From Adiantum capillus-veneris (lineage: Eukaryota > Streptophyta > Polypodiopsida > Polypodiales > Pteridaceae), in the NCBI GenBank assembly GCA_014529385.2, contig CM043960.1, forward strand, positions 25,026,896 to 25,090,895: a stretch of DNA of 64,000 nucleotides, written 5' to 3'. A model generated the notes under the pieces. That model did not search any database and was not told the origin of the DNA. It saw only the letters and a list, made by a program, of their open reading frames with translations. Within the stretch, counting starts at the first letter, position 1. Each line of letters starts with the position of its first letter. Shown piece after piece: positions 10,417 through 21,527 of the stretch. A program made the position numbers and the translations under genes.

Positions 10417-12213
10417 TTAGTGATGCACTAGATACCCATCATAAGTCAATTTCTGAACTGGATTTCTGACTCTATTAGATCTGCGCGGTCTTGGGTCACT
10501 CCTTTGCCCTCTAGCATCATCTTGTACTTTCCTTACACCAGGTGTCCTGACAGCCGGAATTCCAAATTCCTCATCAAGACTTTGTTCAGAACCATCTGAA
10601 TCCATGTCTACATGTGAAAAACCTGATGATGTATCAGCCATAAAGGGAGGTTCATCAACCTTTTCCTTTCCTTTTCGTGATACATTCCCTGTACCTGCTG
10701 ATGGAGTAACCTGCGTACGTAGTCTACCATTCCATGGCTTCTCAACAGAGCCACGAGAAGACGACTCTTGTGGTCCACTCAAAACCTGTGACTGTGGCCT
10801 CACATTTTGTACAACCACATCATCTTTTACATCAGCCCCAATAGTGCCATGTGCATTACTGTACCAGTTGCTCATCTCATCAAAGACTACATCTCTGCTC
10901 ACAAATAATTCTCGTGTAGTAGGATTGTAGCACTTGTACCCCTTTTGTTCAAGGGAATATCCCACAAGAATACATTTCTCTGCTTTAGGATCCAATTTCC
11001 TACGCAACTCATCTGGTACATGCACGTAAGCTATGCAGCCAAACACTTTCAAGTGTGCCAAATCAGGCTTTGTACCTGTAAACTTTTCCTCATGCGTTAC
11101 ATCATGCACCGCAGTTGTAGGTGTCCTGTTCATAATGAACACAGCTGTATTTACAGCTTCAGCCCAGAAATGATGAGGCATGTTCTTCTCATTCATCAAT
11201 GCACGTGCAACCTCTGCAATGTGCCTGTTTTTCCTTTCTACGACCCCATTCTGTTGTGGAGTATATCTGCATGTAAACTGCCTGCGTATACCATGCATTC
11301 GCAAAAAATTTGAAAAATCGTTGGAGAAGTACTCTCCCCCTCTATCTGACCTCAATGTCTTGATTTGCATATCTGTCTCCTTCTCAATCATGACTTTGAA
11401 GTCCTGAAAGTGACCAAACACTTCACTTTTGTTACGCATGAAGTAGACCCATACTTTCCTTGTATGGTCATCAATGAAAGAGACATAATACCTGCAACCA
11501 TGTATACTTGCAGTATTGGTTGGACCCCAAACATCTGTGTGCACCACCTCAAGTGGCTTTTTACATACATTGCGCTCATGTGGAAATGAGCCCTTTGACT
11601 GTTTTCCAAACTGGCATGCTCCACACACTTTATGTATACCATCGACCTTGAATTTGGGCAAACCTTTTACAATCTGTTTTGATTGCATGCTACGCAATCT
11701 CTGCTCATTGACATGGCCAATGTGTTTGTGCCAAATGTCAACATCAGCCACAACACCTGTGCCCTGTGCAAGTAATGCAGCTTTTACCTCAGGCATGTCT
11801 ACATTCAGCGTAAACATTCTACCCGCACATTTGCCCTCTGTGATCAGCTTACAGCCATTCTGGAAATCTTCTACATAAAAGCCATTCGGATTGAAGCGAA
11901 CCTGCAAACCCTGCTCAACCATTTGTCCAACAGAAACAAGATTCTTTGTAATGTTTGGGACATGAAGTACATCTGCTAAGTACTTTGATTTGCCACTCTT
12001 CGTATTTAGAGGTATGTCCCCTACATGAGCAATGGGGTGAGCTGTGTCATCTCCTGTCTGCACATAACCTGACACATATGGTTTGTGCATATCTCTAAAC
12101 CACTCTCCACGAGATGTCATGTGATTAGAGGCACCTGAATCCACATACCAAACATCATCTTGGGTGGAATTCTCTGCAGTCATTGTATTCATTACATGCT
12201 GCATAACAAACAT
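10417..12213 (-). pseudogene. Copia pol, parts 1-2: protease and integrase
   Basis: A 598-codon frame. The protease motif WYVDSGASNHM lies near residue 25. The pre-integrase zinc region follows (HKHIGH then CGACQFGKQ). The integrase core has VHTDVWGP (first Asp), RSDRGGEY (second Asp) and QQNGVVERKNR (Glu). The C-terminal part holds the family's GYSLEQKGYKCYNP box and a low-complexity Ser/Gly/charged linker before RT. It starts after a stop at 12265-12267 and ends at a stop at 10417-10419, both in an otherwise continuous frame. Integrase would insert the DNA copy into the genome. Confidence 0.92.
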
Positions 12214-12264
12214 GCGCTCATTTTTGCTGTCATCTGCATCTCTGCTAGTAGATGCATAGTTGCC

Positions 12265-13167
12265 CTATCCTCTCTTTCCACTTGCTTTTCCCTTTGGACA
12301 GTCACGTGACATCTGACCTCTTTCACCATAAGTCCAACATTCTCTGCTATCTGCAGTATGTTGCTGCCTGCTTGATCCTGCACCACGACCTCTTTGACTC
12401 CCCCTGCCTTGAGACTGGTTTCCCCTGCCACATGTATTGTTTTGATTTGATTGACCTTCTTGAAATTGGCCCATGCAACCCCTTGGGCCTCGACCACGAC
12501 CTCTACCTCTACCTCTGTTGGAGTTAGAATAGAAGGCCTGTTCAGAATTATTTCTGCCATGAGAAGAAGATGTGTCAAGGTTCTTCTCCTCAAGAATAAG
12601 CATAGAAATCAAATCTTGGAACACGGGGATGTCGTCTCTTGTATTCATGGAAGACCTGAAATGTACATACTCATCTCCTAGACCATCCAAGCATGCATGG
12701 ACAATGTCATCGTCTTCCACTGAGACTTTAATAGATCCAAGAGCCTCAATGATACTCTTGATCTTCAAAGCATAATCATTGATGGAGAGGTTGTTCCTCT
12801 TAACCTGATTTAGCTCTGACTTTAGTTGAAGCTTCCTGGCCTTGGTGTTCACCTCGAACACTCTGCCTAAGTTTTTCCATGCAATGGCGGGGGTTTCAGC
12901 ATCATGTAGATAGCTCATCATGCCATCTGTGATACTCATAGAAAGCCAAAACATCACTTTGCTCTGGCCTTGTTGCCAGTCCCTCAAATCTTTCTTTTGT
13001 TCTACTGTAGCATTTGCCTCGGGAATCTCTGGTTCTTTTTCATTGTCTCCTTCTACATAGTCCCAATAACCTTTTCCTTTTAGGAAATTAGTTATTCTGA
13101 ACTTCCATGCAAGGTAGTTATTTTTCTCAAGCTTCTCAGTAACAATCTGACTGAAACTGTCAGACAT
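12265..13167 (-). pseudogene. Copia gag
   Basis: A 300-codon frame starting MSDSFSQIVTEKLEKNNYLAWK, with the copia Gag (UBN2-like) pattern LKGKGYWDYV and later the motif RRSS-like FRSSMNTRDDIP. An Arg/Gly repeat (RGRGRGRG) precedes a knuckle that reads CWTYGERGQMSRDC, in which the second Cys and the His of CCHC are replaced by Tyr and Gln. The frame ends at a single stop (12265-12267), after which the same frame continues into protease. The start is the first ATG after the leader that follows the primer-binding site. Confidence 0.9.
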
Positions 13168-13435
13168 CTTGAAGCACTAAGACAAAATAGCTGCAATCTG
13201 CAAAAACCTGCAAATCTGTTGAACCTGCTATCGTGGTACCTATAACACTTTCTACACTCAACGAGTGTCCACAATCAAGTGTACATACAACCACTGTACT
13301 TGTACAGTAAATCTCTGTGTACTGCACTTTGGAGACCTGTTCAGAAACTTGTACGAAAAACTTCGGTATCTGGTCGTGGATTCAAACGAAGGGATTGTGA
13401 TGCTCTTGCTCTCTTAGCCTCTCTTGCCTGCACTA

Positions 13436-13448
13436 GGCTCTGATACCA
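13436..13448 (-). other. Copia primer-binding site
   Basis: On the minus strand, TGGTATCAGAGCC follows the LTR end (CTTTACA) without a gap. This is the classic plant copia primer site complementary to the 3' end of initiator Met tRNA. Confidence 0.9.
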
Positions 13449-13694
13449 TGTAAAGAATGAGGATGCAAGAGAGCTACACAAGACAAGAACAAAGCACACA
13501 GAGATGGAAAGCTTCTTCTTCTTCTCATGGAAAAAAGAGTACAAAATGACTAAGTGCTAAAGCTGAAAAGTAGCACATATGTACATGCGGTCACTAAGTA
13601 TGAACACGCTAGAAGCGTACTAGGCTGGCACTATAAGTGTTGTCCAGCTATAGAATCACTGGCAGAGATTCTCCGTGTCAGTCACCTAACACGC
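13449..13694 (-). repeat. Copia 5' LTR, truncated
   Basis: Matches the left LTR from TGTAAAGAA through CACCTAAC, then stops at 13694, where the gypsy LTR begins with TGACGGGAGC. About 75 bp of the LTR is missing and was not found on the far side of the gypsy element. Confidence 0.85.
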
Positions 13695-15232
13695 TGACGG
13701 GAGCAAAGCGAACCCCGAACCCGGACGGCCTCTAAAACACCGGGGACCGAATGGCGCGCTTCGAGCCTGTCATGGTAAAGCAAACAGGGGGCACCACCTA
13801 GCTTCAGCGGCTAAGACGCAAACAACACACCACCATAACAAAGTTTTCATCCAAGAGAGATGGAGGCTTGGAAGCAATGATGAAGAGGAAAGGGAATGAG
13901 ATCAAGTGAGAGAGAGTGAGGGAGGGGGTATAGCGGCTTAGTACTTAGGCACCACAAAAGGATGGCGAATCCGCACACCCTTCACACATACACAAGCTCA
14001 CTCCAAACACAAGACTAGGTGGCGATTCCGCACACCTCACATGGGCAAAACATTGCAAGAAAACATACTCACAAAACCTCAAGCTTTATTTAGAGAATAA
14101 GGCGATGAAATGGGGAGCATAGGGTAGGGGAATGAGAAGGGAGAGCGTGGTAGAGCACATGGCGGATAGGTGGGAGTTGATGGCGAAGACTCGCACGAGG
14201 GTTACGGCCATCATCCTTCATTTAGTTTCCCTTCATCTTCCATAGCCCAAGGGTGTAGAGGTCATGCTTAAGACGAGCATGGTGATTGCGGTGATGGTGA
14301 TGGTGTGGGTGTGTGTGTGTGCACTAGGCACACACAGTGCATAGTGTACTCTTTGGTGATGGTGTGTGTCCTTAGTGTGATGGTGACCCCTCTTTATATA
14401 GGGGAGGAGGGGGGAGAAATTCTAGAATTTAGAAATGAAGAAATCATTATCTACATAGGCCATGTGACTGTGGGCCCCACTTGTCTGGCTGTGTGTATAT
14501 GTGCCAGAACAGCAGTCTCATGAGAGAGAGACTAAGAGAGAGAGATGGGTTGATGAAAAAAAGTGAGAGGTGACATGGAGAATAAAGTAATTACAAGAGG
14601 GGAGAGAGGGGAGTGTGTTCAGAGGTGAATCTGTGTGCAGATGTGTGTGAACACAAGAAAAATCAGGTAACCACCGGGTGGGGATGGGTCTGTGGGCACC
14701 TTTTTCAGTGAAACTGAGTGTGTGTGAGTGTGGGGGAGGTTATTTAGCTACAAGACAAGAGACATGGCGCCCTTTAGAGAGAGAGGGGGGTATTTGGGTC
14801 ATGGGATATGATAGGAGAGAGAAAGAGGGGGTGGGGTATACTATTTTGGAAGATAGGGTAAGTTGCATGTGAGTTAGGGTGCATTATTGGTGAGTTATAA
14901 TGCATTATTGGTGAGAGGTGGGGTAGCTTGAGAGGAGAGAGAAAGGAGAAAGGACAAGGGGAAGAGAGAGGGGGTTGACCTTTTGAGTGGAGGAGAGGAA
15001 AAGGGACACCCGGTGGGGCAACAGTGAAGAAAAAGGAGGCAAGGTGGGGATGGGCTACCCCGCAGGCATGAGGTGGCCTATTTTACCTTTCTTATATATT
15101 TACATAATCATACTTTTTTTTTTCTTACTTTTTCCAATGCCTTTTATCACTCCCTCCCTAAGAGGGGGTTTTCATGGGGTGGGGACGAGAGAAGAGGGGT
15201 ATGGGAGCTTGGCTTGTGAAAAGCCCCCATCA
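13695..15232 (-). repeat. Tat gypsy 3' LTR (about 1.54 kb)
   Basis: The plus-strand left end is TGACGGGAGC. The first 841 bp (13695-14535) match 21528-22368 base for base in length, with about a dozen substitutions. The right end is inferred from a minus-strand purine stretch CCAAAAGGGGAGGGCTAA followed by TGATGGGGGC at 15232. The LTR would then start TG and end CA. It is GA/GT-rich and has no ORF of note. Confidence 0.75.
14391..14402 (-). promoter_or_regulatory. LTR TATA box
   Basis: On the minus strand CCCCTATATAAAGAGG sits in the middle of the LTR and is conserved in the other LTR near 22227-22238. It is a good match to a plant TATA box. Element transcription would start about 30 bp downstream (lower coordinates). 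Confidence 0.6.
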
Positions 15233-15260
15233 TTAGCCCTCCCCTTTTGGCTAGAGTCAT

Positions 15261-15644
15261 TCATGTCTCTAGCTCATCTGTTTGATCATTATCGTCGGAG
15301 GTGGCGGCTGATGGTGTGTCCTCATCTGGAATGTCAATTGGTGGAGCCTGGTCAAATCGAAGAAAATAAGGTTTAAGTCGCCAACCATTTACCCTGGTTT
15401 TATGAAGTTTTCCATCAGCCTCCATAAGCTGGTAGCTTCCATTGGCATACTTTTTCCTGATGATGAAAGGGCCTTCCCATCGGAGCAGGAGTTTCTTATC
15501 CTTGCGCGTGTCGAAGCGATTGTCGTAGCGGAGCACCAACATTCCTTTTTTCAATTCTTTTTTCCGGAGATGCTCGTTAAAGCTAAGCCGTCTATGCTCT
15601 GCTTGTGCTGCATAATAATTTATTGCTTCTTCTCTGTCCAGCTA
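15261..15644 (-). pseudogene. Tat gypsy integrase C-terminal part after an internal stop
   Basis: It continues the pol frame after the TAG at 15642-15644, so the break is a single nonsense codon. The visible part has KKGMLVLRYDNRFDTRKDKK, then LLRWEGPFIIRKKYANGSYQ and NGWRLKPYF, the SH3-like C-terminal integrase domain with its GPF box. It ends with an acidic tail before the polypurine tract. Confidence 0.8.
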
Positions 15645-18638
15645 CAGTCTTTCCAAGTTGATGATGTGATCTCTCAAATGCATGTTGGGTTGGTTAAGTT
15701 GGCTTGCCATTACTCTGAGACTTTGTAGTTGCACTTCAATGGGCAAGATTGCTTCCTTACCAAATACTAGATGATACGGTGTGAATCCCAAGGATGTACG
15801 AAATGAAGTTTTGTAGGCCCATAAAGCTGGTAGTAGATACTTATCCCAGTCTCCGGGATGATTTTTTACCTGCTTGGTAATAATTTTAGAAACCATTCCA
15901 TTTACCTTTTCAACTAGGCCATTACATTGAGGGTAATATGGTGAAGAGTGCCTCCTTGTAATGCCCAGTTTTTGCATTAATTCTCCTACCAAGTCTACTC
16001 TGAAACCTGGCCCTCTATCAGAGATGATCTCTAAAGGTGTGCCAAACCTACAGCATATGTGCTCGTAGATAAATTTAGCTACCTCTACCGCTGTGATTCT
16101 AGTGGTGGTTGTAGCCTCTGCCCATCTAGTCATGTAGTCGACCCCCATGATAATGTAGAATTTTCCTGAGTTGGCCCTAGGTAATGGCCCAATGGCATCG
16201 ATACCCCATTTTTCAAATGGGCCATATGAGAGAATAGGTGTCTGTGGTTCAGGCATAAGTGACCTAGTGCCGGCCTTTTGACACAACTTACACGTTTTGC
16301 ACCAATGGTGTACATCACGGTTGAGGCTAGGCCATATGAAGCCTGCTTGCAAGATTTTCCTACTTGTTATGTCTAGGGCAAAGTGACCACCACAAACCCC
16401 GTCGTGACAGCTAGCAATTACTCCCATGATTTTGTGAGAGAGAGGGACCTTCCTGAGTATTTGGTCCTTACCCTTACAATACAAACCATCATTGATGAGT
16501 CGATACCTTGTGGCCTTCCGCGTCAGCCATTGCTTCTGTCCCTTTGTTAAATCTGATGGGCATTCCCCTGTTTCCAAAAAATGCATGATGTCAGGCAAGG
16601 CATCACTGCCTTGAAATAGAGGGAGCTTTAGTTTTATTGCTCCAACCACCACTTCCTGTAGTCTTTCACTTGCTAGGGCATCTGCTTCTTGGTTTTGAGC
16701 CCTTGGGTTATGGTGTATTTGAACTTCTTCAAACTTACCCAACAAGGTTTTTACACCACTTAAGTGAGTCCTTAAACTAGGATTCTTGCATGTCCATGCT
16801 CCATTTACTTGCCTTACCAGAAGTAGAGCATCCCCAAATACATTAAGGCGTTGTACACCTTGCGAGACGCACCATTGTAGACCCTTGGTTAGTGCTGCAT
16901 ACTCAGCTTCATTGTTAGAATGTGAATCTAACAATTGGCCCAACGAAAATACCTTTGTCCCTTTGTCATCAAAGACCACTATGCCTGCAGCTGCTTTGTC
17001 GGACGCTCGTTTGTAGGCTCCATCAAAGTAGAGAGAGTATGCTCCTTCTACCATCGGTGGTACTGGAGGTAATCGGACTTCTCCTTCCTTAGATTGCTTC
17101 TCCTTCCTTTCAAAGACTTGGTAGGTCATGAGTCCCTCCAAACTTGCCCTTGTCGTGCTTTCTACCTGTACCGCGTAGTCAAACTCTTGCAGACGAACTA
17201 GCCATTTAGTAATTCTAGCAGACACATCCATGTGTTGTACAACATAGGGAAATATTTCATCTGTGGTTAGAATCACAAATTGCTTAGGCAGCAAATATGA
17301 CCTAAACTTTGTAGTTGCAAATCTAAGAGCTAGGACTAAGTGTTCCACATGGGTGAAACCTTTCTCTCCTACTGTCATCATTCGACTAGAGAAGTAGATT
17401 GGCCTCATGAAAGATGTCATCGTATCCTTTTGGAGTAGCACAGCCCACAATGAGTCAACACCAACACTTGAGGTGACATAGAATTTTTCATCCCACTTAG
17501 GTGGTGAGATAGTTGGTAGAGTGGCTAAGACCTCCTTTACCTTGTTATAGTGATGTTCGCTTTCCTCGTCCCAAGTGAAAGTTGATCTTTGAGTGAGTTG
17601 TTGCAGTAGTAGAACAAGTTGTGATAGTAGATGTATGAATCTACTTAAGTATCTCACCTTCTGTAGAAAAGAGACCAGTTGACGTGCGGTCGTTGGTGAA
17701 GGTAGGGCTATGAGTGCGGACACCTTACTTGGGTCGGCGTTGATACCTTTTGCTGAAATTTCATGGCCTAGTAGAATGACTTTACTCTCCCCAATGTGGC
17801 ATTTATCCACATTTAATTGCCCACCTAGGCTCTGCAACCTGGCCAAACCTTCAGTTACCTTTTCTAAATGGGAAATACGGGAGCTATATATACAAAAATC
17901 ATCAATAAACACTCTTATGGATGTTCCAAAGAACGGTTGAAAAACATATGTGACATATCTTTGGAATGTGGCAGGTGCATTTGTGAGACCAAATGGCATA
18001 ACCCTGTATGCAAAACAACCCCATGGCGTGATAAAAGTGGTTTTTAGCTGATCTTCCAAGGCTATGCGTATTTGAAAGTATCCAGAATAACCATCACAGA
18101 CGGTATAGTATTCAAAACCCGCTACTTCATTCAGAATTTCATCCAAGAAAGGGAGAGGAAAGTGGTCTCTCTTTGTAGCTGCATTTAGTGGTTTGTAGTC
18201 AACACAGACCCTCCACTTACCATTCTTTTTAGGCGTCACCACTACGGGTGACACCCATTCTGAGTTTTCTACAGGATAGATGAATCCCGCCTCCAGCAGT
18301 TTCCTTACCTCGGCCAAGAGTGCCTTTTTTTGTATGACCCCCAGTCGTCGTAGCTTTTGCACAACTGGTTTTACCCCTTCCTTCAGCTTAATATGATGTT
18401 CCACCACTGTAATGCCTGTGATTCTTTCATAGTTGTCAATGAACAGGTTAGGAAATCCCATGAACATTTGCAAAAAACTATCTTTCTCCTCAAGTGTTAA
18501 TTCCGTAGACAACATACCCTTCAACCTACTTCCTCCTAGGCCAGGTGATTTGCTCTCCTCTTCATTAGGTTGCCCTTTTGGTGATGGATCACCAGTTGTG
18601 CTTACCCTTTGTGGATCCTTCATAATGATACCCATCAC
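15642..18638 (-). pseudogene. Tat gypsy pol: RT, RNase H, second RNase H, integrase
   Basis: A 998-codon frame. The RT has WRVCVDYKPLNAATKRDHFP, MPFGLTNAPATFQR and the active site VFIDDFCIYS. The first RNase H is weak (VTSSVGVDSLWAVLLQKD, with the usual first Asp not evident). The second RNase H keeps a D-E-D-D set: LYFDGAYK, NNEAEYAAL, VFGDALLLVRQ, NQEADALA. The integrase has a zinc region (HDGVCGGHF, CKTCKLCQ) and core residues in GIDAIGPLP, SDRGPGF and GLVEKVNG. It stops at a TAG after INLERL and resumes in the same frame. The N-terminal Ser/Glu-rich part lies next to the disturbed gag-pol junction, so the true start is uncertain. Confidence 0.92.
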
Positions 18639-18748
18639 ATCAATGGAACTGTCACTTTCGTCGGTGGATGTGGTCTCCTCCTCAGAACTGGAAGATTCGC
18701 TTGTGGTTTATTGCCGATGTTTCCAGATTCATTTGCTTCTGCTTGCAA

Positions 18749-19064
18749 CTCATGTCGTAGTAGATTGTCTCCCTTCTTACCGTCATGCGTAGAAGGATTA
18801 CCCCAGTCTGTTTTGCCTTCATGGCATCAACCATGGCCTTCCAAAATTAGTGGATAGCCTCCCCCTTAGTAGGGCATTACAAAAAATCTACCTCTAATCA
18901 GCAATCCTCATGTCGTAGTAGATTGTCTCCCCTTTCTTACCGGTCATGCGTAGAAGGCCAATACCCCAGTCCTGTTTTGCCTTCATGGCCATCAACCATG
19001 GCCTTCCCAAAATTAGTGGATAGCCCTCCCCCTTAGTAGGCATTACAAAAACATCTACCTCTAC
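18749..19064. repeat. Tandem copy of about 150 bp, one copy full of 1-base indels
   Basis: 18749-18896 repeats 18907-19064 (the end of the gag-protease frame). The left copy differs mainly by about ten single-base losses, such as CCGGTC to CCGTC and TCCTG to TCTG. The clean copy keeps the protein frame and the damaged one does not. The duplication separates gag-protease from pol. Confidence 0.85.
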
Positions 19065-20699
19065 CTCAGTGTTGAAAGCTTTGATTTTCACGGCACTTAC
19101 CACACCCACACACTTTACTTTTGCATTGTTTGCCATCTTTGCCTTGCATGGAGAAGGCCTGTCAACCTCGAGCCCTAATCGAAGCATCATAGCTTCGCTC
19201 ATTGCACAGATTTGTGCATCTCCATCAATGTAGGTGTTTCCAACCCTCTTTCCTTTTATGTTTACGTCGACAATTGGAAGGATGTCATCCATGTTGCATC
19301 CCGAAATTGCTCCGGCTACCTTTGTTTTGGAGCGTCTTGTACTTACCATTTTAGACCATTGTTGCCTTACTTTAGGTACAAGATGTAGCAGTTGTGGCCA
19401 TGTAATCTTCAATCCTTGATCTGCCACATCCAATGTTAGATCATAGGGCTTAGAACTTTCCCCTAGCTGGAAGTCGATGATGCCCAATTTCCGTCGTGGC
19501 CTGGATGGCCTCTTGCTAGTTTCTCCTCTCATGCTTCTCTCATCATCTGATTGTGTAGCCTTCTCCCTCCTAGCTCTTTTCACAGTCATGGCCTCAAGTG
19601 GTTCTAAAAAGGTTACCTTCTCCTTACCCTTGTCCCTCTCGTTTTCTCTGGGTGGATCCACTACTACGGCTTTTCCTTTCTCTTCTAGCCTTATGATGTT
19701 TACAGGGTGATCAAGTGGTGGGGCTGGTGGAAGAGGTGGAATGGATGCTTGTAGTGGTGTCTGGGGTGGACGTAGAATTTGTGTTGGTGGGGTTGGTGCT
19801 CGGGGTGGGGGTGTTCTTTCTCTAGGGGGTGACAATTGGTTCCTCCTACCTCCTCTATTATAGTTTTGTCGTGGTTTGGGACAGTAGTACATACCATGAA
19901 CGTCTTCTCCGCAGTTGTAGCAATGATACTCCCTGTTTTGTCGTCGTGCTCTTCCAGGGTCTTGATCTCTTTCTTGACTCCTCCCTTGTTGTATTAAGTG
20001 GACAGACAAATTCTGCAGTTGGTCAGTAATATGGGCCAACATATCTTGTTGGTCATCTCTTACCCCAAGAGTCGGTGGTGGTGGTGGAATGGTGGTTGTC
20101 GTAGTTGCTGGTCGACGTGATGTTGTTGTTTCTGTTGACTCGGTTTCTTTGGCTTTCATTCGCAGCTTCTTGTCCTTAAGGCGAGCAATCTCAACGGCTA
20201 ACTCGTACGTAGCCGGGAATCTACCTTTCACCTTCTCCTTGAGAAGTGGCCATAAGCCATGCGTGAACCGATCTTTTTTTAGGAAATCGGGTGTAGCTTC
20301 CCCCCTTGCCAGTGACTCAACCCAGCGTTCCCACAAATCCACAAATTTGGACTCATAGGTGGCATATTCTAAAAGACCCTCCTGCTTAAAGTCTCTCAAC
20401 TTGTCCCACAACTTTTCTGAAGTGGTACCTCCCCCAAAGCGCCTCTTAAAAGCGGTTTTTAAGGGTTCCCAGTGATCCTTGGTTGCTTGTGGAAGTGCAT
20501 TGTACCATGATCTAGCTTCTAGCTTCATGAGATGCTTAAAGATTCTAACCCGGGATTCATCCGTATCTTTGTTGCTCACTACACATGCTACTTCAAAGTC
20601 ATCTAGGAAGTCTGTTACCAAATGCTCCCCCTTCTTTCCTTTAAATGTTGGAAATGCTACACTTGCCATGATTACTGAGAGAGAGCTAGAAAGACACAC
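18894..20699 (-). pseudogene. Tat gypsy gag-protease
   Basis: A 601-codon frame opening MCLSSSLSVIMASVAFPTF (the second Met, near residue 11, may be the real start). Gag has FLDDFEVACV, HLMKLEARSWYNALP and FKRRFGGG, typical of Retrotrans_gag. A Pro-rich region and a CCHC-type knuckle follow (CYNCGEDVHGMYYC, where the usual His position is shifted). After a charged linker comes a protease-like part with TYIDGDAQICAMSEAM and LILGRPWLMAMKAK. The element uses D-G-D at the expected D-S/T-G site. The frame ends inside the duplicated junction, so the natural C-terminus is unclear. Confidence 0.85.
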
Positions 20700-20752
20700 T
20701 GCTTAACTTGCAAAAGTTTTTTTCTTCTTTACAAGGAGGCGTGTATACCCTC

Positions 20753-21454
20753 TTATACTAGGACATAGATTAAAACTTCAAACGGTACATTGCCTTGTAC
20801 CAAAGGTAGGACAAATGGTTGATCTGATGCCAGAACCTCAAAAAATCGCTCCCCACCCAGCATGGTGTCAATGACGTGCTGGTAGTGAGCCTTCAAATCC
20901 AGTATTACCTTGATTGAGCGTACACGTATTGGTATGTGAGATCTGTCTTGAGGTAGGTTGTACTGATTCATGTGAAGCTTAGAGGTGCTTAGTCACTGTC
21001 TAAGCTTGTGGGAGAGGGTGGTGTTCTTTCTTGAAACAAACTCAGTAGATCCCTAGTTTCTCTAGTGAGAGTGTGAGCCAATGATTCCGTTATCTGTGCT
21101 GCAGCATCAGGTGCGACTTGAAAACTGACTGTGATAATTACCTCGGTGACTTGAGTTACCCGATTCTCAAAGTAGAATAGTGTTGATTCTCTATTGTGTA
21201 GAGCTCCTTCCATTTTGTTGTTGTGGGTTGGTTGTAGGTTGCGAACATGGTTTCGACCTTCTCCTTCTTCTTCTTGGCACTTGGCCTATGTATATCCACT
21301 GGGTTTGGCGTGTTGGTTGACTCTCCCACTGCAAATCGATTACCGTTAGGCCTGGCACTCGAGCTTCGATGGAGATGCAGAGTTCGTCTAGTTGTGCTTG
21401 GAGCTCTTCTTCTTCTGTCGTCCAATTAGCAAATCCTGCTAGCCATTCATCCAT
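20753..21454 (-). pseudogene. Leader frames upstream of gag (possible extra ORF)
   Basis: Three consecutive minus-strand frames lie between the primer-binding site and gag. 21454-21191 begins MDEWLAGFANWTTEEEEL. 21213-20989 begins MEGALHNRESTLFYFENR and overlaps the first by 23 nt. 20971-20753 begins MNQYNLPQDRSHIPIRVR. Together they could be a broken ORF of about 230 codons. Some Tat elements (Ogre) carry an additional ORF at this place. No domain is recognised, and a non-coding leader remains possible. Confidence 0.4.
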
Positions 21455-21509
21455 TCACAATAGTTTAGGGGTTTCAGTCTTGTAAACTGAAGGGTTTCAT
21501 GAAAAGATC

Positions 21510-21525
21510 CTCAGTGGGGGCACCA
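21510..21525 (-). other. Tat gypsy primer-binding site
   Basis: On the minus strand the LTR ends CCCGTCA. After two T residues comes TGGTGCCCCCACTGAG, a tRNA-3'-end-complementary type of site starting TGG. I did not assign the tRNA. Confidence 0.65.
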
Positions 21526-21527
21526 AA

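Larger units (their letters stand above)
8525..13694 (-). mobile_element. Nearly complete Ty1/copia retrotransposon
   Basis: The element has two LTR copies (8525-8845 and 13449-13694), a primer-binding site matching initiator Met tRNA next to the right LTR, and a polypurine tract next to the left LTR. A single reading frame runs from 13167 down to 8896 in the order Gag, protease, integrase, RT, RNase H, which is the copia order. Three internal stop codons break the frame, so the copy is inactive as it stands. Its 5' LTR is cut short at 13694 by the neighbouring gypsy LTR. Confidence 0.93.

Noticed and set aside
14305-14523. 72-codon frame repeated at 22138-22356
   Set aside because: Same reason: it is within the Tat gypsy LTRs and made of GT/CA-rich sequence.
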